Assembly (NCBI GenBank): GCA_033764875.1
Contig: JANRIO010000044.1
Span: 1-64,000 of the forward strand
DNA from: AWTP1-13 sp033764875
GTDB taxonomy: Bacteria > Pseudomonadota > Alphaproteobacteria > Rhizobiales > Hyphomicrobiaceae
Length of the DNA stretch: 64,000 bases
Direction of reading: 5' to 3'
Positions 9,000 through 17,449 of this stretch are shown here, piece by piece; within the stretch, counting starts at the first letter, position 1; each line of letters begins with the position of its first letter. A program made the translations under genes and the position numbers. A model generated the notes under the pieces. The model made no database searches, was not told the DNA's origin, and saw only the letters and a program-made list of their open reading frames with translations.

Positions 9000-9081
9000 G
9001 GGTCAAAGTGAGCGCGCCCGAGACGGAGGCCACGGCCAAGCGCTCTATCGGGCGAGGCCCGCCGCCCGCATTCCCCGGCGG

Positions 9082-9600
9082 TCAGTCCGCGGCCGTGCGC
9101 TCCCGCGGCTCCAGCGCCAGCAGCAGCGGGTAGGCGATGGCCCAGACCGCGGCCACCACGACAAGCCCGCTCCAGGCCGGGACAGGAAGGGTCAGCGCTC
9201 CGAGCCGCGCACCGGCGAGATAGGAGGCTGGCGCCAGCACCAGGCCGAGCAGCGCGGCCTTCCCCAGGGCGTGCGCGCCGAGGAGTCGCCGGGCGCTGTC
9301 GCTGGTGGTGGCGAAGGCTGCCCAAAGCCCGATCACCCAAGCGGGCGCAGCGTGATCATCCGGCCACGCTGTTGCGTATTTTATCGCTCCCGCACTGACC
9401 ATTGCCGTCTCGGCCGCGAACCCGAGCACCGCCGCCGCCGCCACCGTGGCGAGCGTTCTGCCCGGCCGCGGTGCAATCGCGACGTGTAGCAGGACGAGCC
9501 CGAGCGCCGCCGCGAGCCCGATGCCCGCGCGCCCCTGCGCAGCCCCCAGGGCGCACGCCGCCCAGACTCCTTGGAATAGGACTAACTTCAGGTAGGACAT
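9082..9600 (-). CDS. DUF2878 family membrane protein
   Basis: A 172-aa integral membrane protein of unknown function, with about five hydrophobic helices. It begins MSYLKLVLFQGVWAACALGA and has the arrangement of the DUF2878 family, including the His in LLHVAI and the central ETAMVSAG segment. The ATG at 9598-9600 is chosen because it starts right at the first membrane helix. A frame reaching 9672 adds an implausible N-terminus. It stands alone, converging on the end of the suf operon. Confidence 0.7.
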   Translation of the reverse strand: MSYLKLVLFQGVWAACALGAAQGRAGIGLAAALGLVLLHVAIAPRPGRTLATVAAAAVLGFAAETAMVSAGAIKYATAWPDDHAAPAWVIGLWAAFATTSDSARRLLGAHALGKAALLGLVLAPASYLAGARLGALTLPVPAWSGLVVVAAVWAIAYPLLLALEPRERTAAD

Positions 9601-10248
9601 GGGCAATCCGCACTCCGCCAGGCCTGCGCCACGGTCCCGGCAGGGCCCCAGGGTGGCGCCCGCACGGGTCACTGCCGGCGCCTTGGTAGGGTTAATTTTC
9701 GCGCCCGCGTTGTGCGCTGAAACGAGACAATCCTTGAACCTGGATCACGCGCCCAAGGGACTGTTGCAGGCGTGCTTTCCTGCGCGAGTCATTCTCCACA
9801 GCGCCTGACAAATCGCTGGCGGCGCCATGCTCTTGCTATTATTTTGGAGTTGTCGGTGCAGTCGAGAGTTCGGAAGTTGTTGTGGTGGCGTTTGTTTCCG
9901 ATGCTCCCGACGCGGAAGATTAACCGTCTTCAGCCGGCGACGGGCAAATGTAGCAGAGGGGTTGGCCAGGGCAAGGACGCTTTGGCGGCATTAATGGGGC
10001 ACAATTCAGGCCAGTGCGCGTAGCTGATCCGCCTGTCTCTGGCGGATCCTCAGGGTAGCTCCAGAGCGTGCAGGGGTGGTCGGACCGTCGTCCGAGGTTG
10101 CGTTCCGCGAGTGTCGTTCCGAGGCTTTCGATCCGCACGACGGGTTCCGGGCAAGTTCGCGCCCGGGGACCGGTGGTGTGCCCAGCCAGGGCTCTATGCA
10201 TTTGTCGGGGCGGGCTTTCGCCCTTGCGCATGGAGTAGGAGGCAACGG
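9601..10248. other. intergenic region, 648 bp
   Basis: This region lies between the DUF2878 gene and the secreted-protein gene, which are divergently oriented. It is somewhat less GC-rich between 9690 and 9980. It holds a perfect 8-bp inverted repeat, GATCCGCC-N7-GGCGGATC, at 10026-10048 that is not followed by a T run. Several open frames cross it, but none has a ribosome-binding site or a recognisable protein. It may contain promoters for both flanking genes or a small RNA. Confidence 0.4.
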
Positions 10249-11025
10249 ATGAGACGCTTGGTTCTGGCGGTGCTTGCGCTGCTGGTTCTGCCGCAGGCGG
10301 GTTTTGCGCAGGAAGACGTGAAATGGGTGCGCAAGGCCATGAAGGGCTCGTGTGACACCTGGGGCTACTGCGCCGAGCGCTACGAATGGGTGCGCTACGC
10401 CAAGCCCAGACCCCACGGTCCGCCACCTGTCGTGCACCACGTGGCCACGCCGGCAGCCGCTTCGGTGCCGCTGGCCGCCAAGCAGGGCGTGCTGCCCACG
10501 CACGCCGACGTCGGCCCGCTGTGCCTCAACGCCCCGGTGCGTGAGCGCGGCGAGGAGCGCAACACCATCAACGGCGCCAAGATCGACGCCGTCCGCCGCT
10601 GGCAGGCTTCCGTGCGCGCCGACTTCGGCGAGCGCTTCATGGACATCTCCTCGGCGAAGAATATCGTCTACGACTGCCACCGCTCCTCGGCGAACGAGAG
10701 CTTTGCCGGCAAGGCGGCGGAGTTCATCGGCCGCCAGATCGAGAAGTTCACCGGTGACGAGGAAGACGCCTACAAGAAGCGCTGCGTGGTTGTGGCGACG
10801 CCCTGCCGCGAGCCGCTGCGCCCCGTGTCCTACGAGCCGGTGGCGCCCGGCGGCGGTGGCACCGACGGCGCCGCCGTGCAGGAGATGATCCAGGAGCTCG
10901 AGCGCCAGGGTTACAAGGTGTCGACGCCGCCCGGCGGCGTGGCTCCCGCCACCCCTGGCGTCTATCAGCCGAAGAAGCGCTGGTACTACCGCTACATCGG
11001 CAAGGACAAGGACCGCAATCGCTAA
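10249..11025 (+). CDS. secreted protein of unknown function
   Basis: A 258-aa protein with a clear signal peptide (MRRLVLAVLALLVLPQAGFA, predicted cut before QEDV), so it is periplasmic or exported. AGGAGG at 10237-10242 marks the ATG at 10249; a frame starting at 10111 is not supported. The mature part has Cys pairs (GSCDTWGYCAE, YDCH, RCVVV, TPC) that may form disulfides, an Asn/Arg-rich middle, and a Pro/Gly-rich tail ending KKRWYYRYIGKDKDRNR. The middle RRWQASVRADFGERFMDISSAK looks like a conserved helical segment. I do not recognise the family. Confidence 0.75.
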   Translation: MRRLVLAVLALLVLPQAGFAQEDVKWVRKAMKGSCDTWGYCAERYEWVRYAKPRPHGPPPVVHHVATPAAASVPLAAKQGVLPTHADVGPLCLNAPVRERGEERNTINGAKIDAVRRWQASVRADFGERFMDISSAKNIVYDCHRSSANESFAGKAAEFIGRQIEKFTGDEEDAYKKRCVVVATPCREPLRPVSYEPVAPGGGGTDGAAVQEMIQELERQGYKVSTPPGGVAPATPGVYQPKKRWYYRYIGKDKDRNR

Positions 11026-11213
11026 CGCGGCCTGACTGATCCAAGCCCCATCGCGAGAGCGGCAACGCCACCGTCCGCTCTCGCGTCCCTCCCTGTGATC
11101 CTCCGAGCCGGACCGACCCGTTGGCAGCCTCATGCCGCCGGTCTTCTGAAGGCCGCTCGAGCACCCCGAGCGCCATTCCCCGTCCGATCCCGTCTGCGCG
11201 GCCTCCCGCGGGC

Positions 11214-12143
11214 CTAATCGGGCCCGCCCCATCCGACCATGCGTCGGATGTCCGCCGGGCTCGCCCCCTGCTCCCGCAGGCTCCTGAGGCTCGTGTCCCT
11301 GGCGCTCTTGGCGAGCTTGCGCCCCGCGCCGTCCGTGACCAGCCGGTGGTGCGCGTAGACAGGCTCCGGCAGCTCCAGCAGCACCTGCAGAAGGCGGTGC
11401 AGGTCCGTTGCGGCAAACAGGTCTGCTCCGCGCGTCACGTGGCTCACGCCCTGCCACGCGTCGTCGACCACCACCGCCAGGTGGTAGCTCGTCGGCGTGT
11501 CCTTGCGCACGAGCACGGCATCGCCCCAGCGTGCCGGCTCGCACACCACGCGCCGGCCTTGCCCGCCCGCGTCGAGCTCGGTGAAGGCGAGCGCGCCGCC
11601 ACCAAGCTTCTGTCTGGCGAGGGTCAGCGCCCGCTCCATGTCGAGGCGCAGCGCGAACGGCTCGCCGCGCGCCGTGCGCGCCGCCGCCTCCGCGCCGCGG
11701 CGTCCGCGCCAGAGCCCTGGATAGACGGGCGCCCCGTCCGGATCCCGCGCCGCCGGATCGGCAGCCGCCTCGATCTCGCTGCGCGTGGCAAAGCAGGGAT
11801 AGAGCACGCCCATCGCGGCGAGCCGATCCGCCGCCGCCCGGTAGGCGGCAAAGCGCTGCGACTGGCGCACCACCGGCTCCGGCCAGGCGAGCCCCAGCCA
11901 GGCCAGGTCGGCGAGGATCCCCGCCACGTGCTCGGGCCGCGTCCGCGCCGTGTCGATGTCCTCGATGCGCAGCAGCGCCTCGCCCCTAAGCCGCGCCGCC
12001 ATCTCCCAGGTCAGCAGCACCGACAGCGCGTGGCCAAGGTGCAGCTCCCCGTTCGGGCTCGGGGCAAAGCGCAGCACCGGCCGCCCGCCGGCGCCAGCGC
12101 GCTCGGCCGGCGGCACGTTGGCGCGATCTTCCGGCAGGTCCAT
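11214..12143 (-). CDS. gluQ: glutamyl-Q tRNA(Asp) synthetase
   Basis: A 309-aa truncated paralogue of glutamyl-tRNA synthetase that attaches glutamate to the queuosine base at position 34 of tRNA-Asp. It has the class I motifs HLGH (in NGELHLGHALSV) and KLAKS in place of KMSKS. The anticodon-binding domain is missing, which is the hallmark of GluQRS (YadB). The start at 12143 has AGGGG just upstream. It is divergent from the glycosylase gene with less than 50 bp between starts, so the two share a promoter region. The zinc-site cysteines of the E. coli protein are not evident here apart from YPCFATR. Confidence 0.93.
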   Translation of the reverse strand: MDLPEDRANVPPAERAGAGGRPVLRFAPSPNGELHLGHALSVLLTWEMAARLRGEALLRIEDIDTARTRPEHVAGILADLAWLGLAWPEPVVRQSQRFAAYRAAADRLAAMGVLYPCFATRSEIEAAADPAARDPDGAPVYPGLWRGRRGAEAAARTARGEPFALRLDMERALTLARQKLGGGALAFTELDAGGQGRRVVCEPARWGDAVLVRKDTPTSYHLAVVVDDAWQGVSHVTRGADLFAATDLHRLLQVLLELPEPVYAHHRLVTDGAGRKLAKSARDTSLRSLREQGASPADIRRMVGWGGPD

Positions 12144-12190
12144 GTCCCCTCTATAGTCCGTGCCAGGCAGTGACTGAAAGCACCGCGCAC

Positions 12191-13021
12191 ATGGCCCGCA
12201 GGCCCTCCCGCTCCAAGCCAAGGCAGAAGAGGAAGCCGAAAGCGGCGGCGCCCGCCGCAGTCCGCGCCCGCCCCCGGCGCGCCGGCAAGGCTGCCGCCGT
12301 CGCACACCCTGCCAAGCCCGGCCGGCAGCGCAAGCCAGCGCCGGCCGTCCTTGCGCCTGCCGCCGTCGAGCGCGCCGTCGATCGCATCATCGCTGCCGAG
12401 GCCGACATCGCCGAGGGTGTGGCGGAGCTGCGCCGCCTGTGCCCCACCATGTGCAAGGTGCACGACCTTGCCGGCCATCCCCCCCTGCGCCGGCGCGAGG
12501 CGGGGTTCGAGGGGCTGGCGCGCATCATCGTCGGCCAGCAGCTGTCCGTCGCCAGCGCCGCCGCCATCTGGACGCGCACGTTCGCCGCCGTCCAGCCCTT
12601 CACGGCCGAGCGCCTGCTGGCGCTGGCAGAGGCCGACCTTGCCAGGGCCGGCCTCTCCCGGCCCAAGATCCGCACATTGCGCGCCGTCTCTCAGGCCTGT
12701 GTCGGCGGGCTCGACCTGGTGGCCTTGACCGCGGCCTCCGACACCGAGGTCCACGCCCGCCTCACCGAGGTCAGCGGCATCGGCCCGTGGACCGCCGACA
12801 TCTACCTCATGTTCTGCCTGGGCCGGGCTGATGCCTGGGCGCCGGGCGACCTGGCGCTGCAGATTGCCGCCCAGCACGCCTTCGGCCTCAAGGCGCGGCC
12901 GACGCGCGAGGAGTTGGCCGGGCTCGCCGAGCGCTGGCGCCCCTGGCGCGGCGTGGCCGCCCGCCTGCTGTGGTCCTACTACGCCGTGACCAAGCAGATG
13001 CGGCAGGCGATTCCCGTCTGA
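12191..13021 (+). CDS. DNA-3-methyladenine glycosylase (HhH-GPD, AlkA-like)
   Basis: A 276-aa base-excision repair enzyme that removes alkylated purines. An N-terminal Lys/Arg/Ala-rich tail of about 45 residues precedes the HhH-GPD core. The helix-hairpin-helix is SGIGPWTADIYLMFCLG and the catalytic aspartate is in WAPGDLALQ. The ATG at 12191 is chosen; a GTG at 12170 in the same frame adds seven residues and cannot be excluded. The basic tail may bind DNA and is longer than in E. coli AlkA, which instead has an N-terminal beta domain not seen here. Confidence 0.88.
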   Translation: MARRPSRSKPRQKRKPKAAAPAAVRARPRRAGKAAAVAHPAKPGRQRKPAPAVLAPAAVERAVDRIIAAEADIAEGVAELRRLCPTMCKVHDLAGHPPLRRREAGFEGLARIIVGQQLSVASAAAIWTRTFAAVQPFTAERLLALAEADLARAGLSRPKIRTLRAVSQACVGGLDLVALTAASDTEVHARLTEVSGIGPWTADIYLMFCLGRADAWAPGDLALQIAAQHAFGLKARPTREELAGLAERWRPWRGVAARLLWSYYAVTKQMRQAIPV

Positions 13022-13236
13022 GCCAGCGCGCCCGCGCTGTCGGCCAGCCCGCGGAGGAGGCGCGGCCGCAGGTCTCGCATGGCCCAGAAAATGCCTTAGC
13101 AGCCATGCCCTTACGGTGCATCGCCGGGCCTGCGGGAGGGGCCGCTTCACAGAAGCGACACGGGGCGTTAGTATTCTTTGATCGTGACCGCCGGTGCTCG
13201 CACGAGTCGCTGGGTAAACGACAGGAAAGAGGATCC

Positions 13237-13797
13237 GTGAACGCCACTGCGGCGATGCCGGAGAACTTCCCGGCGCTGGTTCTGAATGCCGATTTCAGGC
13301 CCCTGAGCTACTACCCGTTGTCGCTCTGGAGCTGGCAAGAGTCGGTCAAGGCGGTCTTCCTCGACCGGGTCAATATCGTCTCCGAGTACGATCGCTTCGT
13401 GCGCAGCGCCAGCTTCGAGATGCGGCTGCCCTCGGTCGTCTCGCTCAAGACCTACGTCAAGCCCGCCCTCTACCCGGCCTTCACGCGCTTCAACGTGTTC
13501 CTGCGCGACCGCTTCCAGTGCCAGTACTGCGGCTGCAAGGAGGACCTGACCTTTGACCACGTCATCCCGCGCTCCCGCGGCGGCCAGACCCGCTGGGACA
13601 ACGTGGTTGCGGCATGCTCGCCCTGCAACCTGAGGAAGGGCGGGGAGATGCCCCATGCCGGCGGCATGCAGCCGCGGCAGACGCCCTATCGGCCGACGGT
13701 GTTCGAGCTGCACCGCAACGGCCGCCTGTTTCCGCCCAATTATCTGCACGAGAGCTGGTTCGACTATCTCTACTGGGACACCGAGCTCGAGCCGTAG
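13237..13797 (+). CDS. HNH endonuclease family protein
   Basis: A 186-aa protein of the widespread alphaproteobacterial HNH group. The C-terminal part shows two CxxC zinc knuckles (CQYCG and CSPCN) around the HNH core LTFDHVIPRSRGG followed by WDNVVAAC. The N-terminal half, MPENFPALVLNADFRPLSYYP, is the conserved start of this family. GTG at 13237 is chosen because AAGAGGA lies six to eight bases upstream; ATG at 13255 is the alternative. The family is usually chromosomal and single, and is not a restriction-system gene. Its role is unknown, perhaps DNA repair. Confidence 0.85.
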   Translation: MNATAAMPENFPALVLNADFRPLSYYPLSLWSWQESVKAVFLDRVNIVSEYDRFVRSASFEMRLPSVVSLKTYVKPALYPAFTRFNVFLRDRFQCQYCGCKEDLTFDHVIPRSRGGQTRWDNVVAACSPCNLRKGGEMPHAGGMQPRQTPYRPTVFELHRNGRLFPPNYLHESWFDYLYWDTELEP

Positions 13798-14080
13798 CCG
13801 ACCCTGCAGCTGTCCTCATGTACGGACGCCGCGGCCAGCCTGCCCGCGGCGCCGACGGGTGCTTAGGGCGTTTCGCTTCGCCGCGAACTGCCGTAGTGAG
13901 AGGCGCGAACGCCGTTGCGCCGGCCGATGTGCCGTGCTCAATTTTTCTCCCGGCCTGACGCTCCGTGCACCGCCCAGCGGCACGTTGCTCCGGCGGGGGC
14001 GCGGGGGGAATAGGGTCTAGTCGCGCGCATCGGACATTCGGGTTGGAAGCGACCCACGAGGGTTCCTGAGGAGTGACTTG

Positions 14081-15010
14081 ATGCCCACCGTTGCTGCGAC
14101 GACCCTGCTCGACCGCCATGGCCCCAAGCGCAACGATCCCGAGTTCATCAAGGCTCAGTTGGAGGCCCCGGGCACCCGCTTCATGGTGCTGGCCGACCTG
14201 AAGCCCGTGATCCGCTCCAATCCCGAGCGCACCCAGAGCCGGCTCGCCTGGTTCACGCTGGAGGATCTCAAGTCGTTCGACCTGCCGGCGGCCGACAGCC
14301 TATTTCTCGGCGTCGGCGCTGACGGCGTCGCCCACTTCGCCATCGCCGTCACCGAGCACCGCACCCGCAACGTGCCCGGCGCCATCGAGAAGCTGCGCCC
14401 CATCGTCGACCTGCGCTCGCTTGCCATGCAGGGCGCCATGTCTCCGGAGGAGCTGTCCCTGTGCGGCCAGGCCCGTGCGCTCGCCCAGTGGCACGAGAAC
14501 GCGCGCTGCTGCGGCCATTGCGGCGGCACCACCCTCGTCAAGGACGGCGGCTGGCGGCGCAAGTGCTGGGCCTGCGGTCTCGAGTGGTTCCCGCGCACCG
14601 ACCCCGTCGTGATCATGCTGGTGACGGACGGCGAGCGCTGCCTGCTGGCCCACGAGCATCGCTACGGCAGCAAGATGTACTCGACGCTCGCCGGCTTCAT
14701 CGAGCCCGGCGAGGATATCGAGCACGCCGTCCGCCGCGAGGTGCTGGAGGAGACGGGGGTGCGGATCGGCGCGGTCTCCTACCACGCGAGCCAGCCCTGG
14801 CCCTTCCCGCACTCGCTCATGCTGGGCTGCATCGCCCGCGCCGAGTCGACCGACATCGTCCTCGACACGGCCGAGCTTGCCGACGCGCGCTGGTTCACCA
14901 AGGCCGAGGCCCGCGCCATGCTCGACCGTCGCCATCCCGAGGGCCTGACCGTTCCGGGACGGCAGGCGATCGCCAACGTGCTCATCACGCATTTCGTTGA
15001 GCATCTCTGA
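14081..15010 (+). CDS. nudC: NAD(+) diphosphatase NudC
   Basis: A 309-aa Nudix hydrolase that cleaves NADH/NAD to NMN and AMP and can remove NAD caps from RNA. The zinc ribbon has two cysteine pairs (CCGHCGG and CWACG). The Nudix box GFIEPGEDIEHAVRREVLEETG is at about residues 206-227 and is followed by the NudC-specific SQPWPFPHS motif that separates it from other Nudix enzymes. GAGGAG at 14068-14073 supports the ATG at 14081. The gene stands alone, with a 283-bp non-coding stretch before it. Confidence 0.95.
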   Translation: MPTVAATTLLDRHGPKRNDPEFIKAQLEAPGTRFMVLADLKPVIRSNPERTQSRLAWFTLEDLKSFDLPAADSLFLGVGADGVAHFAIAVTEHRTRNVPGAIEKLRPIVDLRSLAMQGAMSPEELSLCGQARALAQWHENARCCGHCGGTTLVKDGGWRRKCWACGLEWFPRTDPVVIMLVTDGERCLLAHEHRYGSKMYSTLAGFIEPGEDIEHAVRREVLEETGVRIGAVSYHASQPWPFPHSLMLGCIARAESTDIVLDTAELADARWFTKAEARAMLDRRHPEGLTVPGRQAIANVLITHFVEHL

Positions 15011-15124
15011 GGCCCGCCCGTTGGCTGTCCCGCGCAGGCGACCCGTGAGAATGGGATGCCGGCGCCGGCGCACCACACGCCTCGCCGCAGCCAGGAAACT
15101 CGCCGCCAGGGAGCCGGCCGGCTG

Positions 15125-16201
15125 ATGTCACGCCCTGCGAACGCAGTGGATTTCTGGCGGGGCTTCGCCCTCGTCACCATCTTCGTCAACCACGTGCCGG
15201 GCCTCTTCTACGAGCGCCTGACGCATCGCAACATCTCGATCTCGGATTCCGCCGAGCTGTTCGTCTTCCTCGCCGGCTGGTCGCTCGGCCTCATGGTGAC
15301 CCGCTTCGGCCCCGCCTATCACCCCGCCCGCCTGGTCGTGCGTCTGGGCGGTCGCGCCATCCGCATCTACGCGGCACAGATCCTCATCTCGAGCCTGGCG
15401 CTCGCCATGCTCGCCGCCACGGCGCTCATCTGGGACACCCCGCTGATCCTCGAATGGCACAATGCTGCCGCGGTGTTCCAGGAGCCGCAGACGACCTACA
15501 TCGGCCTCGTGCTGCTCACCCATCAGCTCGGCTATTTCGACATCCTGCCGCTTTACGTCGTGCTGATGCTGTGCGCGCCGATCCTGGCGCTGATCGACCG
15601 CTACCTGCCGCACGCGCTCCTGCCGGCGAGCCTCGCCCTCTACTTTGCCTCGCTCGTCGTGCCCTTCACGGCGCCGACCTGGCCTGTGCCCGGCCAGTGG
15701 TTCTTCAATCCGTTCACGTGGCAGACGATCTTCGTGCTGGGCTTCGTCCTCTCGCGCGACACCGGTGCCGGCGCCTGGGCCCGCCGCAACATCGCCGCCC
15801 TGCGCGGCCTCGCTCTGCCCATCGTCGTCGTCAGCGCGGTTCTCGTGTGGTTCAACTGGTTCCCCGATCCCACCCGCCTTCCCGAGCCGAAGCTGCTGTT
15901 CCTCAACGGCAAGAGCTTCCTGACACCGATGCGCCTGTTGCAGTTCCTGGCGCTTGCCGCCGTCTTCTCCGCGGCCTTCCCGGCGATCCACCGCGCCATC
16001 CCGACGATCTGCGACCAGCTCTCCCTGCTCGGCCGCAACGCGCTCAGCGTCTTCTGCGTGGCCTCGCTGCTGAGCCTCTCGGGCCAGATCATCCGCTTCA
16101 TCCACATGGGCAGCTTCCTCGTCGATACGCTGGTCTTCGTCGCGGGCGTCGGCCTATTATGGCTGACGGCATGGGTTTCGGAATGGCAGGCAAAGGGATA
16201 G
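15125..16201 (+). CDS. OpgC-like membrane acyltransferase
   Basis: A 358-aa integral membrane protein with about ten helices, of the OpgC family. OpgC adds succinyl groups to osmoregulated periplasmic glucans; related proteins acylate other envelope sugars. The family start RPANAVDFWRGFALVTIFVNHVPG, with Asp, Arg and His in the first helix, is clear, and the segment SDSAELFVFLAGWSLG follows. The ATG at 15125 is chosen since the frame extension to 15056 is a non-conserved Arg-rich stretch. Its 3-prime end overlaps the start of the SGNH gene, which points to a shared role in acylating a cell-surface or periplasmic glycan. The true substrate is unknown. Confidence 0.88.
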   Translation: MSRPANAVDFWRGFALVTIFVNHVPGLFYERLTHRNISISDSAELFVFLAGWSLGLMVTRFGPAYHPARLVVRLGGRAIRIYAAQILISSLALAMLAATALIWDTPLILEWHNAAAVFQEPQTTYIGLVLLTHQLGYFDILPLYVVLMLCAPILALIDRYLPHALLPASLALYFASLVVPFTAPTWPVPGQWFFNPFTWQTIFVLGFVLSRDTGAGAWARRNIAALRGLALPIVVVSAVLVWFNWFPDPTRLPEPKLLFLNGKSFLTPMRLLQFLALAAVFSAAFPAIHRAIPTICDQLSLLGRNALSVFCVASLLSLSGQIIRFIHMGSFLVDTLVFVAGVGLLWLTAWVSEWQAKG

Positions 16202-17013
16202 CTCGTCGGCTGTTGTTGGGCGTGTGGGCGGTGCTGGCGGTCAAGCTGGCGGCGGGCGTCGCCTTGGCCCAATCGTCCCTGCACGAGCCGCCGCTGCCGC
16301 CGACCAGCCCGCCCGCCGTGCCCAAGGAATGCGGCGTCGCCGCCTCCGCGGCCACGCCGCTGCCCAACAGCGCGGTCGCCATCCAGGCGCGCGGCACCCT
16401 GCGCATCCTGGCCATCGGCGCCGCCATGCGGCCCGTTGTCGGCACCGCCCGCGACGGCAAGCCGCCGCTCCTCGAGCGTATTCTCGAGCACACCATCAAG
16501 GGCCTCAACGTCGAGATCATCAACCGCGGCTTCTCGGGCGAGCTCGCCGCCGCCACCGCCGAGCGCCTCAAGATCGAGGTCGCGCTCGAGCATCCCGACG
16601 TCGTGCTCTGGCAGGTCGGCACCAACGACGCATTCGCCCAGGTTCCGGTCGAGGAGTTCGAGACCACGGTGCAGGAGACCGTGCGCTGGCTCAAGGAGCA
16701 CAACATCGACGTCATCCTGGTCGGCCTCCACTACATGAAGCACCTCGCCAAGAGCGAGTACTACCAGGCCATCCGCGAGAGCCTTGCCCGCATCGCCCAG
16801 GCCGAGGGCGTCCTGCGCATCCGCCGCTACGAGGCGCAGGAGTTCCTGGAGCGCGCCATGCGCATGCCCGGCCAGCCCGAGCCCGGCGTCTTCGGCTATG
16901 GCGAGCCCGGCTACAACTGCATGGCCCAGTACCTGGCGCACGGCATCGCCGTCGGCCTCTACGCCAAGCCCGCGACCAAGCTGCAGGCCCCGTCCAAGAC
17001 AATACCGAAATGA
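16183..17013 (+). CDS. SGNH-fold exported protein without catalytic residues
   Basis: A 276-aa protein with a signal peptide (residues 1-30, ending VALAQ) and an SGNH/GDSL-hydrolase-like body. Block I reads ILAIGAAMRP, where the family has GDS or GSS, so the Ser nucleophile is replaced by Ala81. Block III, VGTND (145-149), keeps the oxyanion Asn. The C-terminal DxxH catalytic pair is not visible: the matching region is VFGYGEPGYNCMAQYLAHG. It is probably a non-catalytic binding protein or partner of the acyltransferase. The start overlaps the OpgC-like gene. ATGs at 16159 and 16171 in the same frame would give longer signal peptides. The stop overlaps the next ATG. Confidence 0.8.
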   Translation: MAGKGIARRLLLGVWAVLAVKLAAGVALAQSSLHEPPLPPTSPPAVPKECGVAASAATPLPNSAVAIQARGTLRILAIGAAMRPVVGTARDGKPPLLERILEHTIKGLNVEIINRGFSGELAAATAERLKIEVALEHPDVVLWQVGTNDAFAQVPVEEFETTVQETVRWLKEHNIDVILVGLHYMKHLAKSEYYQAIRESLARIAQAEGVLRIRRYEAQEFLERAMRMPGQPEPGVFGYGEPGYNCMAQYLAHGIAVGLYAKPATKLQAPSKTIPK

Positions 17014-17417
17014 CTTCGCCCTCGCCGGAGCTCTCCGCGCTGACGCCCGAGAGCTTCCTGCTCTACGACGGCGAGTGCCCGGCCTGCCGCTCCTACGTCG
17101 CGTTTTCGCGCCTGCGCCGTCTCTACCCCGATCTGGCGTTGCGCGACGCCCGCCAGGCACCCGACCTCGTCGCCGCTCTGCGCCGCGCCGGCTACGAGAT
17201 CAACGAGGGCATGGTGCTGAAGCTCGGCGCGGACATCCATTTCGGCCCCGAGGCCACGCGCATGATTGCGGAACTCGGCAGGACGGCGCCCTCGCCCCTG
17301 ACGCGCCTCGGCCTCAAGGCGATCGGCGGCGCGCCCTGGTCGCGCGCGCTCTATCCCTGGCTCAACCGCGCCCGCCAGCTTCTGCTGCGCCTGCTCGGCC
17401 GCAAGCTCATCGGCTGA
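17010..17417 (+). CDS. DCC-family thiol-disulfide protein (DUF393)
   Basis: A 135-aa thioredoxin-like protein with the family motif YDGECPACRSY, that is DxxCxxC near residue 20, which is the redox-active pair. The rest matches the DCC/DUF393 length and ends with an amphipathic basic helix (LLRLLGRKLIG). It overlaps the SGNH gene by four bases (ATGA) and so is the third gene of a translationally coupled unit with the OpgC-like acyltransferase. No signal peptide is seen. Its target is unknown. Confidence 0.88.
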   Translation: MTSPSPELSALTPESFLLYDGECPACRSYVAFSRLRRLYPDLALRDARQAPDLVAALRRAGYEINEGMVLKLGADIHFGPEATRMIAELGRTAPSPLTRLGLKAIGGAPWSRALYPWLNRARQLLLRLLGRKLIG

Positions 17418-17449
17418 GACAGGGGGCGCCCGTCGCGTGGCGCTCGCCG

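Noticed and set aside
9772..10023. 83-aa frame in the gap before the secreted-protein gene
   Set aside because: No ribosome-binding site, no family match and an unusual composition.
10026..10048. Hairpin GATCCGCC/GGCGGATC as a terminator
   Set aside because: No T run follows on either strand, so only the inverted repeat is noted.
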